64,000 nt of DNA from CAIVAT01 sp964525995 (GTDB lineage: Bacteria > Bacteroidota > Bacteroidia > Bacteroidales > FEN-979): contig CAZGIM010000005.1 in the NCBI GenBank assembly GCA_964525995.1, forward strand, positions 124,001 through 188,000. Reading direction: 5' to 3'. Each line of letters starts with the position of its first letter. Positions within the stretch are counted from its first letter, which is position 1. Positions 17,782 to 26,785 of this stretch are shown here, piece by piece. The notes under the pieces were generated by a model. It saw only the letters and a program-made list of their open reading frames with translations. It ran no database searches and was not told where the DNA came from. Position numbers and translations under genes: made by a program.

Positions 17782-18560
17782 GGCGTTACCTTTTTTGCGA
17801 TGAAAAATGTATAGCCGTAAAAATCTTTATACTTGCGGTATAATTCTTCTTCATAACGCTGAGATGTGATGAATTCTTCGGCGGTTTTATTTCCTGCATA
17901 TTTATTAAGAAAAATCTCCTGGGCTATAATCTTTGGAGCAAAGTAATGCTCGGTCCAACAAGTTGATGGCAGAATAAAAGTAGCGACAGGAAGATATCCC
18001 GCTTTATGTATCGTGGCAACCTGATTGGGAATCGTATCTATTTCAGGATACGCATCCATCCAGAAGTCGTTGATTTCTGCAGGGCGTTCGTCTGTAAACC
18101 ACGAACTTTCAGAAACTGCAATGTATCCTCCTGTTTTCAAATAGTTACGCCACTCGTTCAATCCCCGTTCAAAGCCGATATTGTAAATGGCCCCTTCCGA
18201 CCAAATCAGATCTAACTCCTCATTCTGAAAAGGAAGATGATCCATTGAACCTACAATACCCTTTACCCGGTCTTGCAATCCTGACTCTCTTACATTTTGA
18301 TTGAAGATTTTGATAAAGTCGGGAAACAAGTCAAGCCCGGTAATCAGTCCCGGTGCGTGCTGTGCCAATACCATTGTCTGACCGCCTGTTCCGCAACCGA
18401 TATCAGCAATAAGAGATTTGTCGGTAAGGTTGTCAATAAAGCTCAATGCCTGGAGCGTTACTTCAGGACTACCGGGTCCCTGACGTTTCATACCGGAGAA
18501 GAATTCGCAGATCAGATTAAAATCGAAATCGTGTATTGATTTATTATGTTCGTGACTCAT
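17778..18560 (-). CDS. Class I SAM-dependent methyltransferase
   Basis: The start at 18560 (MSHEHNKSIHDFDF) is preferred over 18602, which would add an unlikely leader. The 260-residue protein has the SAM-binding motif I LIADIGCGTGGQT at about residues 50-62, the acidic GLDLFPDF strand end, and DLIWSEGAIYNIGF. This subfamily is widespread in Bacteroidetes and its substrate is not known. Its last four bases overlap the rsgA start (ATGA), which suggests a two-gene operon. Confidence 0.9.
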   Translation of the reverse strand: MSHEHNKSIHDFDFNLICEFFSGMKRQGPGSPEVTLQALSFIDNLTDKSLIADIGCGTGGQTMVLAQHAPGLITGLDLFPDFIKIFNQNVRESGLQDRVKGIVGSMDHLPFQNEELDLIWSEGAIYNIGFERGLNEWRNYLKTGGYIAVSESSWFTDERPAEINDFWMDAYPEIDTIPNQVATIHKAGYLPVATFILPSTCWTEHYFAPKIIAQEIFLNKYAGNKTAEEFITSQRYEEELYRKYKDFYGYTFFIAKKVTP

Positions 18561-18929
18561 GATGCTAACAATATTAGGAGAACCTTTTGCATAAAAATGC
18601 ATAAAAATGGTTCAAATGGTTAATGAAATTATATAAATTAAGATAATCCCAACAAGAATATGTCGGACCAAAAAAGGCGATAATCCGGGAGTATTCCCCT
18701 GCGATTATCTTACATCACAATATCCGAAGTGATATTAAACATCCAATAATTTAGATGAGGCAAAGGTAAAAAAATTCCGGGTAAGAATTAATACTTTTGT
18801 TTTTCAGGGTAAACACAACTCAGGGTATTCCGATGAATTAAACGTCAACGTTATTTCTTCGATCGTAATTTAATGAAATACCGTTTTTATTGTATTGTTT
18901 GATTTCCCAAGCCATGATGGGTTATAGGT
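18561..18929. other. Intergenic region with imperfect hairpin
   Basis: No gene is visible in these 369 bases. GATAAT at 18679-18684 and ATTATC at 18704-18709 flank GGGA and TCCC, giving an interrupted stem that could end transcription of the T9SS gene on its right or of both flanks. There is no U-tract. The rest is AT-rich. Confidence 0.4.
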
Positions 18930-21101
18930 TTACAGGAATATCTTCCTCACGATGCGTTTGTTATCCGACTTGAGCACCAATAAATACATCTTGCCGACGT
19001 TTTTTGTCAAACTCTGTGAATCGTAAAACTCATATGCATACTCCCCTTTAACCAGATCACAATCAACAACTGTTTGAATGGTTTGCCCATTTATATCACA
19101 AATCGAAATATTTACCCGGGAATTTTTAGATATCCTGAATAATATTGTTGATTTTTCTTTTATAGGATTCGGATAAACATTGATCCAGAGATCATTATTT
19201 GAAATTCTGGTCTCATTTATGCCGACAGATCCATCAACAAGGAACGCGGGGCTGATGATTTGTGAGGTTGAATTACCTGATGAATCAGCCATCTCAATTT
19301 TAAGATCAATGGGGGTCAAGCAGGTAAAAGAGGTGGCAAGAGAGGATAAATCTCCTTCGAAAAAGCTGCCATACTTTGACGAATTAAAAACCGAAGGAAA
19401 TTCCTGAAGTGGTTGTTCAATCCAGTCATTTGATGTATGTATTTTGTAAAATAGTTTTGCATAAGCCACACGACTGAATAAGCTGTCGTAATAATTCCAG
19501 TCTCCTGCAGAGAAATCTACATAAATTTTATCATCTGAATGAAATATTGAATCGATGCGCTCATTTTCATTCATTATTTTAAGGGAGGTTACAACAGGAC
19601 TGTTTGCATCGGCCAATCCCATATTAAAATGCATTTGCAACTGTACGTCACCAATCAATTCATTTAAGAAATAGTCATTATGATGGAGGTTGATAGTATA
19701 ATCACCGTATTCGGAGATATGGTAGGGCTCGCCAAATTTAAATACTGAATCGCTGATCAATACTTCATTACCGCGTTTAATTTCATAGGTTGTGGAATAA
19801 TAATCAACTTGGCGGGTTTCATTGATCTGTCCTGAGAATTTAGGGATAAAAAAAATTGTACTGTCGGATGAATTGTTATAGTTTTCAGCTTCAATCAATG
19901 GAGATACCCCCCCATATAAAATGATGCTTTCTGATGGAGCCACATAATCTTCTGTCAAGGGATTGTTGTAAGGGCAAAATGCAATTTTCTTATCGAGCGT
20001 AAGATATGCCGGTTGTGTTTGGGTAAGCAAAGGAGGACGTCCACCTGGATACTCAAAAGGATTCTCTTCCCAATAATTCAATGCAATGGTACTGGTCGTC
20101 AACCTTGAAGGGTATAAAACATTGGAAAGGTAAACATCCAGATGATTTTTATCACCAACTGGATAGTCTGTCCCGCCGGACATGCTTAGCGAGGTATAAT
20201 GGGATAGGTTGTCTTTGGCCGTATAAATTATACCTGGCTCGAAGACCAGATAATTTTCCTTTGAAACGGGAGACTGTTCAAAACAGGAGGCGAATTTTAC
20301 ATATTCAGCCGGAGTACTCGTTAACGTTGTGTCGGCATCGACACCAGTTAATTCACCCATATCGATCGCGTACAATTCTCCATCTTTGGCACTTACAACC
20401 GAAAATTGTATTTTATAAGCAGTATCAAAGTGAGAAAACCAAACATTTCCACTCGAAAAATTATTCAATGACAGCATACTGAACATGGTATTGTTCCCGG
20501 TCGGGAAACCAATCACCATGCTCAGTTGTTCTTTGATAATGCCTTCATTCCCAAATAACATCACCTGATTGTCTTTATCTATTGCTTCAATTGATACAAC
20601 ATGATTTGCATCCGAAAAATTTACCTGTATGGTAGTATCGTTAGTAACTATCACCTTACTCAAAGATACATATCTGAAAACGGAATTCAGGAATGATCCA
20701 TGGGTCAAAATTTCATAAATACCTGCTTCGATGTCTAAAGTAATCATGGGTTGAAACAAAATTAACTTTGAATATGAATTCTGATTGCTGCACATTTGAA
20801 CCATCCCCGACATCGGCTGCTGATCAAATTGTATCACGACATGACATATTTGCTTAGGATATTTTAATTCTGACTGAATTCTGATCGCAGATCGATTAGT
20901 CATTTTTTGGGCATTGCCATAAATTTGTTCTTTCATTAAATAGGTTCCTGACCTGTCCCAACTGGCATAGGTGAATAGCAAACCGGTATCCTGTTGAAAA
21001 GTTTCATTAGGGTTCATCGGGTTTTGAATTGAGTTCATCCCTTGTGAAGAAAGCGTTATCACAGAGAAGATCAACATAAGAGTTCTCAAAAGTTTTTTCA
21101 T
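18930..21101 (-). CDS. Secreted T9SS sorting-domain protein of unknown function
   Basis: The start at 21101 gives MKKLLRTLMLIFSVITLSSQG, a clean signal peptide; the frame extends upstream to 21191 without one. The 723-residue protein is mostly beta-strand-like, with Asn/Ser-rich stretches and no enzyme motif I can name. The last 85 residues (INVYPNPIKEKSTILF, DINGQTIQTV, MYLLVLKSDNKR) are a T9SS type A sorting domain, so it should be exported to the surface. Base composition is clearly more AT-rich than the 0-15 kb genes, as for the next gene. Confidence 0.87.
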   Translation of the reverse strand: MKKLLRTLMLIFSVITLSSQGMNSIQNPMNPNETFQQDTGLLFTYASWDRSGTYLMKEQIYGNAQKMTNRSAIRIQSELKYPKQICHVVIQFDQQPMSGMVQMCSNQNSYSKLILFQPMITLDIEAGIYEILTHGSFLNSVFRYVSLSKVIVTNDTTIQVNFSDANHVVSIEAIDKDNQVMLFGNEGIIKEQLSMVIGFPTGNNTMFSMLSLNNFSSGNVWFSHFDTAYKIQFSVVSAKDGELYAIDMGELTGVDADTTLTSTPAEYVKFASCFEQSPVSKENYLVFEPGIIYTAKDNLSHYTSLSMSGGTDYPVGDKNHLDVYLSNVLYPSRLTTSTIALNYWEENPFEYPGGRPPLLTQTQPAYLTLDKKIAFCPYNNPLTEDYVAPSESIILYGGVSPLIEAENYNNSSDSTIFFIPKFSGQINETRQVDYYSTTYEIKRGNEVLISDSVFKFGEPYHISEYGDYTINLHHNDYFLNELIGDVQLQMHFNMGLADANSPVVTSLKIMNENERIDSIFHSDDKIYVDFSAGDWNYYDSLFSRVAYAKLFYKIHTSNDWIEQPLQEFPSVFNSSKYGSFFEGDLSSLATSFTCLTPIDLKIEMADSSGNSTSQIISPAFLVDGSVGINETRISNNDLWINVYPNPIKEKSTILFRISKNSRVNISICDINGQTIQTVVDCDLVKGEYAYEFYDSQSLTKNVGKMYLLVLKSDNKRIVRKIFL

Positions 21102-21238
21102 TTCATTGATTTTTAGAATTATTAATTTGTGAAAAATGGTAATCAAAAATAGCCTGCCTGCCGTTTTACAACAAATTTTTACCGTAGACAAAAGGTAACA
21201 GTCAGAAGATTGGGGTATTTTTTACAAAAAGAAGAAAG

Positions 21239-23080
21239 CTACAAAGCATGTATGAAATCATCCAGTTTTAACTGATTATCAAGTTGTAACTTTTTACGAA
21301 TACGATATCGTGAGGTTTTGACACTATCAGGAGTAACATTGAACAACTGGGCTATTTCCTTGGTTCCAAGGTGTATTTTTATATAGGCACAATGCCGCAA
21401 TTCATTTTCGGTAAGGGTATGACAACGTTCCTTCAGGGACTTGAAAAAACAGCTATTAACTGATTCGAAGACTTCTTTAAACTGCACCCAATCTTTTTCC
21501 TGGCTAAGATTACGTTTAATAATAGAAGTGAGCGCAGAATAAAACCCATTTTCATTCTGAACAGGTTTTTCCTCTTGCTTCATAAAATCAAGTAATTCCA
21601 AAAGAGTTTCATTTTTAGAGACAAGTTGTAGAGAAACGGCCACCATACTTTTATTTTTTTCTTCAACTTCAATCTGTAATTTTTGTCTTTCTAATCTGTT
21701 GATGTATTCTTCAGTTTTAGCTTTTTCTCGTAACTGATCGTTTTCTATGGTTTTTATCTTCTCTGATTTCTTCAGGTTCTGGTATGATAATCTTATGAAT
21801 CCGCCAATTAGCAAAGTAATCAGAACTGTTGCGACCAAGGCTACGGAAAGAAGAAGGTTTTCGTTTTTTTTAAGTTTAAGCTGTTCCTGAACCAAACTCG
21901 CATTTTTCATGGTTTTCAGAATTTCAAACTTAGCGTTTAAATTGGCAATCTCTTTCTTAACATCACTTCCTAAAATGCTGTCTTTAAGCTCTGTATACTT
22001 TTCATAAAAAAGAAGCGCCTTTCCCCAATTGCACTTTTTTCGTTCTACCCGGTAATACCCTTCGTAAACATACATGAGGCCCCTGCTGTTCCTGGTATGT
22101 TCAAATATTATCCTACTACTGTCAAGGTACTTTTCGGTCCACGCAGTTTCACCTTGCTCAAAATAGATACCGCTCAGATTATAATAAGCTGATCCGATAA
22201 AAGTTGTGTTCCCCGATTGTTTTGACAAACGTATAGATTCATTAAAATCAGTAATTGCTGATTTTTGATTGCCAAATCCTGTTTTTATATTGCCTCGAGA
22301 ATTGAGTGCGGGTATTATTTTATTAGTGTCGTTTAAAGATCTGAATAATGAAATTGCCTGATTTAAATACCAATAAGAGTTCTTATAATTCTGTTTTTTT
22401 TCATAGCAATTAGCAAGATTAAATTTTACAACAGCACTTTTACAGATTTCCTTCTGTCTTTCAAATTGCTTCAGCGCTCTATTATAAAAGAATATTGCCT
22501 GATCATAATCACCAATATTGAAAAACAATATGCCGAGGTTATTGAGAACAGTTGCCAATAATCGTGCATTCTTCGTGCTGTCACATATGGCCCGAGCTTT
22601 AAGAAAACAATTCATCGCTTCGGTATACTCAGATCGATCCATTAGAGTATTACCCAGTATATTAAGTAGTTTGGCGGAAATGGAATCATTAGGTAGGCTT
22701 TCTGAAAACCGCAAAATCATCTTTTCTCGGGATAGAATGCTGTCAGGTTCAGCTAAATTATAATATGCGTCAAGAATATGGTACAATTCGGCAGCCATTC
22801 TGCATGTATCATTGACCAGTGCAAACAAATTGAAAAAGTTGGTTGCTTTTGTAATAGTATGATTGGAATTACATATATGTTTTCCACACGAGGTGTCTCC
22901 TGATAATAGCAAACCACATGTAGTTCTTTCTTCGACTGTTGTTGTAACCGGAGGGGCAGGGGATAGGTTTTCACAAAAAATAGAAAAGAATATGGTTGTT
23001 AAAATTACTTTTAACAGTTTTTGCTTAGTACCTGATATTTTTTTAACTAATTGATTAGCTGTATTTAATGTTAAAAACAT
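21239..23080 (-). CDS. TPR-containing LuxR-type transcriptional regulator, membrane-anchored
   Basis: The protein has 613 residues. A hydrophobic N-terminal stretch (VILTTIFFSIFCENL) probably acts as a signal or anchor. Residues about 90-400 are TPR units such as LNILGNTLMDRSEYTEAMNC and VLNNLGILFFNIGDYDQAIF. A membrane helix (about 412-432, LLLSVALVATVLITLLIGGF) leads into a coiled coil, and a C-terminal helix-turn-helix reads TLTENELRHCAYIKIHLGTK then DSVKTSRYRIRKKLQ. This layout is a common one-component regulator class in Bacteroidetes, sensing through the TPR part and binding DNA from the membrane. Targets are unknown; the T9SS gene downstream is a candidate. Confidence 0.88.
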   Translation of the reverse strand: MFLTLNTANQLVKKISGTKQKLLKVILTTIFFSIFCENLSPAPPVTTTVEERTTCGLLLSGDTSCGKHICNSNHTITKATNFFNLFALVNDTCRMAAELYHILDAYYNLAEPDSILSREKMILRFSESLPNDSISAKLLNILGNTLMDRSEYTEAMNCFLKARAICDSTKNARLLATVLNNLGILFFNIGDYDQAIFFYNRALKQFERQKEICKSAVVKFNLANCYEKKQNYKNSYWYLNQAISLFRSLNDTNKIIPALNSRGNIKTGFGNQKSAITDFNESIRLSKQSGNTTFIGSAYYNLSGIYFEQGETAWTEKYLDSSRIIFEHTRNSRGLMYVYEGYYRVERKKCNWGKALLFYEKYTELKDSILGSDVKKEIANLNAKFEILKTMKNASLVQEQLKLKKNENLLLSVALVATVLITLLIGGFIRLSYQNLKKSEKIKTIENDQLREKAKTEEYINRLERQKLQIEVEEKNKSMVAVSLQLVSKNETLLELLDFMKQEEKPVQNENGFYSALTSIIKRNLSQEKDWVQFKEVFESVNSCFFKSLKERCHTLTENELRHCAYIKIHLGTKEIAQLFNVTPDSVKTSRYRIRKKLQLDNQLKLDDFIHAL

Positions 23081-23162
23081 GGTTTATGAATATTCAAAAT
23101 AAAAGTAGTTAAGGCCTTGATATTCATTATCATAGATAGTTGTACCACCAATTATCCAGAAA

Positions 23163-23510
23163 ATGAAATACAAGGCCCCGATCAAAAGTACAGAATTAGT
23201 TGACATCCTCCAACCCCGTTTGGAATGGAATAATGCCAGGGTCAAGTTCTGTGTTCAGTTCATTATCGCACTATTTAAATCACAAGACTGCATGTTTCAG
23301 CCGACTGGCGCAGGGAAGGAAAGAAAAGGGAAATCCGGATTGAATCTAACCGGCAACGCATATAGCGGTCCATCGCAGAATATCCAGGTGAGGCTAATCT
23401 TGTTTCCTGGTGAATATTCTGTTTGTTGCCGGCGAAACCTCCTTATCGATTCTGGTCAAACCATACCAGCTGAAAATATGGAACGGTAAGCTGTTAAAGC
23501 ATTAAAACAA
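23163..23510 (+). pseudogene. Decayed transposase N-terminal half (IS4-like, tentative)
   Basis: The opening frame reads KSTELVDILQPRLEWNNARV then KFCVQFIIALFKSQ, which resembles the start of IS4-group transposases. The similarity then jumps between frames: FSRLAQGRKEK in one, ESNRQRI-RSIAEYP in another (compare the usual ESN.RRIQRF.A.Y), and LFVAGETSLSILVKPYQLK in a third. At least two frameshifts and several stops are needed. No terminal repeats were found. The family call rests on memory of the pattern, so I keep it low. Confidence 0.35.
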
Positions 23511-23539
23511 AGTCATGCGGGCTGTAAAACCTGTATGGC

Positions 23540-23722
23540 CAAAGTTTTATTCCAACCTCTGCACAACGATCGCTGAATCCGCGTTCCTTGTTGTTGAAGT
23601 TTACCCCCGGATTATTATACTAAAGATCAAAGTTTTAATTGCAATCATAACCCCTCGATATCCACCAGTTGCCGTTGTTCCCAACATTGTTGAAGGAGTT
23701 ACCATTGTTGGTACAGTTGCCA
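23540..23722 (-). pseudogene. Asn-rich FISUMP C-terminal fragment, template-repeat-like
   Basis: Read on the minus strand, the segment gives NNGNSFNNVGNNGNWWISRG, then a decayed middle with two stops, then YNNPGVNFNNKERGFSDRC. This is the tail of a FISUMP domain (compare WWTST and GLSVRC in the gene at 23774-25105). Asn codons AAC or AAT stand at positions that are variable in the intact paralogs: FNNVGNNGNWW here against FYVAGFAGYWW next door. It lies about 50 bases past that gene's stop, on the same strand. It could be a decayed template repeat of a diversity-generating retroelement, or simply a decayed gene end. No reverse transcriptase is nearby. Confidence 0.6.
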
Positions 23723-23773
23723 CTGAGCAGATATAATATATGGCAGCCATTTGTTTTTTACACAATCTTTCTC

Positions 23774-25105
23774 TTAAAAATCCCTGAGGCAGCGAACGCT
23801 GAGTCCAACCTTTGAAGTTGAGTTCCGGTTGACTCCTGCGAAGTCGGAATTGAGGCTACGGCGCCACGCGTAAGAGCCTGCGTCCTTCGTCGATGTCCAC
23901 CAGTAGCCAGCAAAGCCAGCAACATAGAAAGTACCATCATAGCCGCGGTCGCCACCTGGCAGACCTGAGAAACCGAAAAGATCGTTGCCATTGCCACCCA
24001 GATTCCAGCCGTTGGTGTTCTTCAGGTTCTTCCCGGCATCATAACCGAGATATCCATAACTATTCCAGGTACTATCACCAATCCTATATTGGCTGTCTGA
24101 CGCCCCTTCTAACACATTCCACTCTTCATCAGTGGGGATGTGCCAACCTGGTGGACATATACCTTGTACACCCTGGGTTGTAGTATATTGCATCATCTCG
24201 TTCCATAAATAAAGACCGCCGTATTTGGTGCAACTGTCAGGATTATCGCCATAGCAATACTTTTCTATGATCCCATTGTCCGTCTGGTTTTGGTCCCCGG
24301 AAATCATTGTCCCTGCGTTAAGGTTCTCTTTTAGCCAGCATTGACTGTATATTTGAATGGTATTATAGGTTTGTCCCTCATAATACACTGTCGGTGTTCC
24401 CGGGCAAGGGATATTATTGACGAATTGAAATGTGTAATTTTTATTGGCAGCAGGAGTGTCAAGGATTCCTGATTCCTGCATAATCAGATCGGTTTTAGGC
24501 AACGATGCCTTTAAGGTGTGATCGTTGTTCCTACTTCCTATATAATCGAGCATGCAACGTTGAACCGGATTTGACTCAGTTGCAAGAATTTTTATACTCT
24601 TACTTATCCCATTCCAGCGAACACTTAGAATGTATAAAGTTTCACTGCCGGAGTGGAACATAATCGAATGAAATCCTGCATCGAGATCTTTTTCATCGTT
24701 AATAAGCATTCTGCCTTGTGTATCTGATATGATTAAATTAACTGTCCCTTTTTCGGGAAGGAACATGGAGATTTCTGCCCGGTCTTTTACTGGATTCGGG
24801 TAATTTTGAAACAAATGAAACTGCTGGTTAATCTGATTCATCTCCCGGACCCCGACTGGATAGCCTGTTGAATAACCAATATAAAGAAGAAGATCACCTG
24901 GTGTGAGGTCAAGTGTTAAAGTGGTGTCTGGCCAATGGATAACGGTTACATCTCCACTGGTTCGGTTCATTACCTTAATACTGTCAAGCTGCATGTACAC
25001 GCCATTATTTACGGCGGTAAAGGTGAGATCAATGGCTGATTTTTGGCTAAATGCACTCACTGCAACAATCAGCGCAGCTAACGAAAGTACCGTTTTATGT
25101 TTCAT
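23774..25105 (-). CDS. Secreted FISUMP-domain protein with internal T9SS-CTD-like module
   Basis: The start at 25105 gives MKHKTVLSLAALIVAVSAFS, a good signal peptide; the open frame runs on to 25159. The 443-residue protein repeats the architecture of the 12-15 kb genes: N-terminal beta domain (IDLTFTAVNNGVYMQLDSIK), internal sorting-like stretch (FQNYPNPVKDRAEISM, DTQGRMLI), then FISUMP (CWLKENLNAGT, KYGGLYLWNEMMQ, GICPPGWHIPT, YWWTSTK, GLSVRCLRDF). The closest relative by eye is 13460-14836. Its C-terminal segment aligns with the Asn-rich fragment immediately downstream, which makes it the prime candidate for a past diversification target. Confidence 0.88.
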   Translation of the reverse strand: MKHKTVLSLAALIVAVSAFSQKSAIDLTFTAVNNGVYMQLDSIKVMNRTSGDVTVIHWPDTTLTLDLTPGDLLLYIGYSTGYPVGVREMNQINQQFHLFQNYPNPVKDRAEISMFLPEKGTVNLIISDTQGRMLINDEKDLDAGFHSIMFHSGSETLYILSVRWNGISKSIKILATESNPVQRCMLDYIGSRNNDHTLKASLPKTDLIMQESGILDTPAANKNYTFQFVNNIPCPGTPTVYYEGQTYNTIQIYSQCWLKENLNAGTMISGDQNQTDNGIIEKYCYGDNPDSCTKYGGLYLWNEMMQYTTTQGVQGICPPGWHIPTDEEWNVLEGASDSQYRIGDSTWNSYGYLGYDAGKNLKNTNGWNLGGNGNDLFGFSGLPGGDRGYDGTFYVAGFAGYWWTSTKDAGSYAWRRSLNSDFAGVNRNSTSKVGLSVRCLRDF

Positions 25106-25262
25106 AACAAATAACAATAAGTTTTGTGGCCATAGTCTTACATTAACGTGCAATCTCAAATTGTTAGTTTTTTTTGGTAACGTTCTCCGCTTCTTCCCGC
25201 TGAACTTCGGACTTTTGTATTAATTGGGGGGATACAGCTTGATCTTGCAAGTGCAAATTTAT

Positions 25263-25946
25263 TCACTCTAAATGTGGCGCCAAATAGTGAATATTCATCA
25301 TTTTCATGAAGATCAAGTCTTCGATCGCATTGAAGTCGACAATCTTATAATCAGCAATTTCAAATTCAATATTAGTATCTCCATTTGTAAATGCAATCAC
25401 TTTCATGCCGGCACTTTTAGCTGCAAACATCCCAGAATACGAATCTTCGATTACAATACAATGATTTGTTTCTATATTTAGTTTTTTAGCCGTAGTTAAA
25501 TAAATTGCAGGGTCAGGTTTGCCTTTGCTTTCAAATTCTGCTGAAGAAATTGCATCAAACAATTCTGAAATGCCATGTTTTTGAAGAACTGTAGATACAA
25601 TTCTATGTGGTGAATTTGTGGCCAACCCGATTTTATAATTTTCCCTTTTTAGTTTCTCGATGAACTCCTTCACTCCATTGATAAGGCAGTTTTCACATTC
25701 TATCAATTCGATTACCCTGGAGATGACCAATTGCTCTACTAATTCTAAATCTTTGTTTTGCCAGGGGAACTTATTATACCAGAATTTTGTTACCTCCGTT
25801 GTTGTCATTGATTTTGTCAGCTTGGAACACTCGTCTATTACTTCCACTCCAAGTGATGTAAAAATTTCTTTCTCTGCTTGTTTCCAAAGAGCCTCAGAAT
25901 TGATAATTACTCCATCCATATCAAATATTACTGCTTTTTGATTCAT
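25263..25946 (-). CDS. HAD-superfamily phosphatase, HxpB/beta-phosphoglucomutase-like
   Basis: The start at 25946 gives MNQKAVIFDMDGVIINSEAL, placing HAD motif I (DMDGV) right after the start, as is usual. Motif II (LATNSP), the Lys of KGKPDPAIYL and motif IV (VIEDSYSGMFAAKSAGM) are present, with a helical cap between. The family dephosphorylates small sugar phosphates, and the cap resembles hexitol phosphatase HxpB. It follows thiD by about 85 bases on the same strand and is the last gene of the thiamine operon, so it might dephosphorylate thiamine phosphate or a pathway intermediate; that is inference. The last codons (MMNIHYLAPHLE) are read from a 22-base motif that recurs at 31.69 and 35.20 kb. 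Confidence 0.87.
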   Translation of the reverse strand: MNQKAVIFDMDGVIINSEALWKQAEKEIFTSLGVEVIDECSKLTKSMTTTEVTKFWYNKFPWQNKDLELVEQLVISRVIELIECENCLINGVKEFIEKLKRENYKIGLATNSPHRIVSTVLQKHGISELFDAISSAEFESKGKPDPAIYLTTAKKLNIETNHCIVIEDSYSGMFAAKSAGMKVIAFTNGDTNIEFEIADYKIVDFNAIEDLIFMKMMNIHYLAPHLE

Positions 25947-26029
25947 TATATCTAGATATTTTACTTGCTTATAGTGGTTCATACATAATCTTTCTACGTT
26001 TAAATTCAGATTATAAGCTGGTGTATAAT

Positions 26030-26785
26030 TCAAGTGTTAATTTCCATAGATTTGTTTAGTTTTTCATAAGTTCTTGCTAAGTAACGCGATGACAATAAAT
26101 ATGCTTCCCGGAAGGATTTATTTTTAGCTAAAAAGCAAGCCATTGCTGTTGAAATAGTGCAACCTGTTCCATGAGTATAGGTGAATTTCTTTCGTACTCT
26201 TTCAAATCTATAGACCTTTTCTTTTGTTATTAAGGCCTCATTAATCATTATACTCTCATAGTGTCCTCCCTTTAACAAAATAGAGGTGTTCCATTCTTTC
26301 GATTTTATTTTGGCAATCTCTATCGCTTCGTCTAAAAAGTTGAATTTTTGATTTGTCAGGAGCTCAAACTCGGGTTTGTTGGGAGTAATCAATGTTGTTA
26401 GCGGAAAAAGTGTCTCAATTAACTCTCTTTGTCCTCCATTCAAAAGAGGCGTTTGGTCAGAAGAAAACAACACAGGGTCAAGAACAATAATCCGGTTAGA
26501 AATATTTTTTAGACACTTGGCTATCATAAATATATTTTGGAAACTACAGATGGCACCGATTTTTATGACCTTAATATGATGAGATTCTAAACAAGTAACA
26601 AGTTGTTGCTCTAATAATATAGGATTTACTGGTTCAACATGATAAACCTTTGAAAAATTCTGCACGGTAATACCTGTAAGAGAGGAAAGCGCCCAAAAGC
26701 CTAAACTATTGGCCACTTTTATATCTTGTTGGACTCCTGCTCCACCGCTATTATCAGAAGCTGCGATAGTTAAAAAATAGTTCAT
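26030..26785 (-). CDS. thiD: Hydroxymethylpyrimidine/phosphomethylpyrimidine kinase
   Basis: The protein has 251 residues and is a ribokinase-fold enzyme. The start TIAASDNSGGAGVQQDIKVA is the diagnostic ThiD N-terminal substrate-binding motif, and FTYTHGTGCTISTAMACFLA carries the anion hole and catalytic Cys/Asp-region motif of the family. ThiD phosphorylates HMP and HMP-P to HMP-PP, the pyrimidine half of thiamine, in the cytoplasm. Its ATG shares one base with the thiC stop, so translation is coupled. Confidence 0.95.
   Translation of the reverse strand: MNYFLTIAASDNSGGAGVQQDIKVANSLGFWALSSLTGITVQNFSKVYHVEPVNPILLEQQLVTCLESHHIKVIKIGAICSFQNIFMIAKCLKNISNRIIVLDPVLFSSDQTPLLNGGQRELIETLFPLTTLITPNKPEFELLTNQKFNFLDEAIEIAKIKSKEWNTSILLKGGHYESIMINEALITKEKVYRFERVRKKFTYTHGTGCTISTAMACFLAKNKSFREAYLLSSRYLARTYEKLNKSMEINT

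Noticed and set aside
23540..23722. A functional diversity-generating retroelement
   Set aside because: No reverse transcriptase or Avd frame exists in the window, the fragment has in-frame stops, and it is not nearly identical to the adjacent gene. Only a remnant is arguable.
23515..23736. Plus-strand 73-codon frame as a gene
   Set aside because: It lies antisense to the FISUMP tail fragment, which explains its sequence better.
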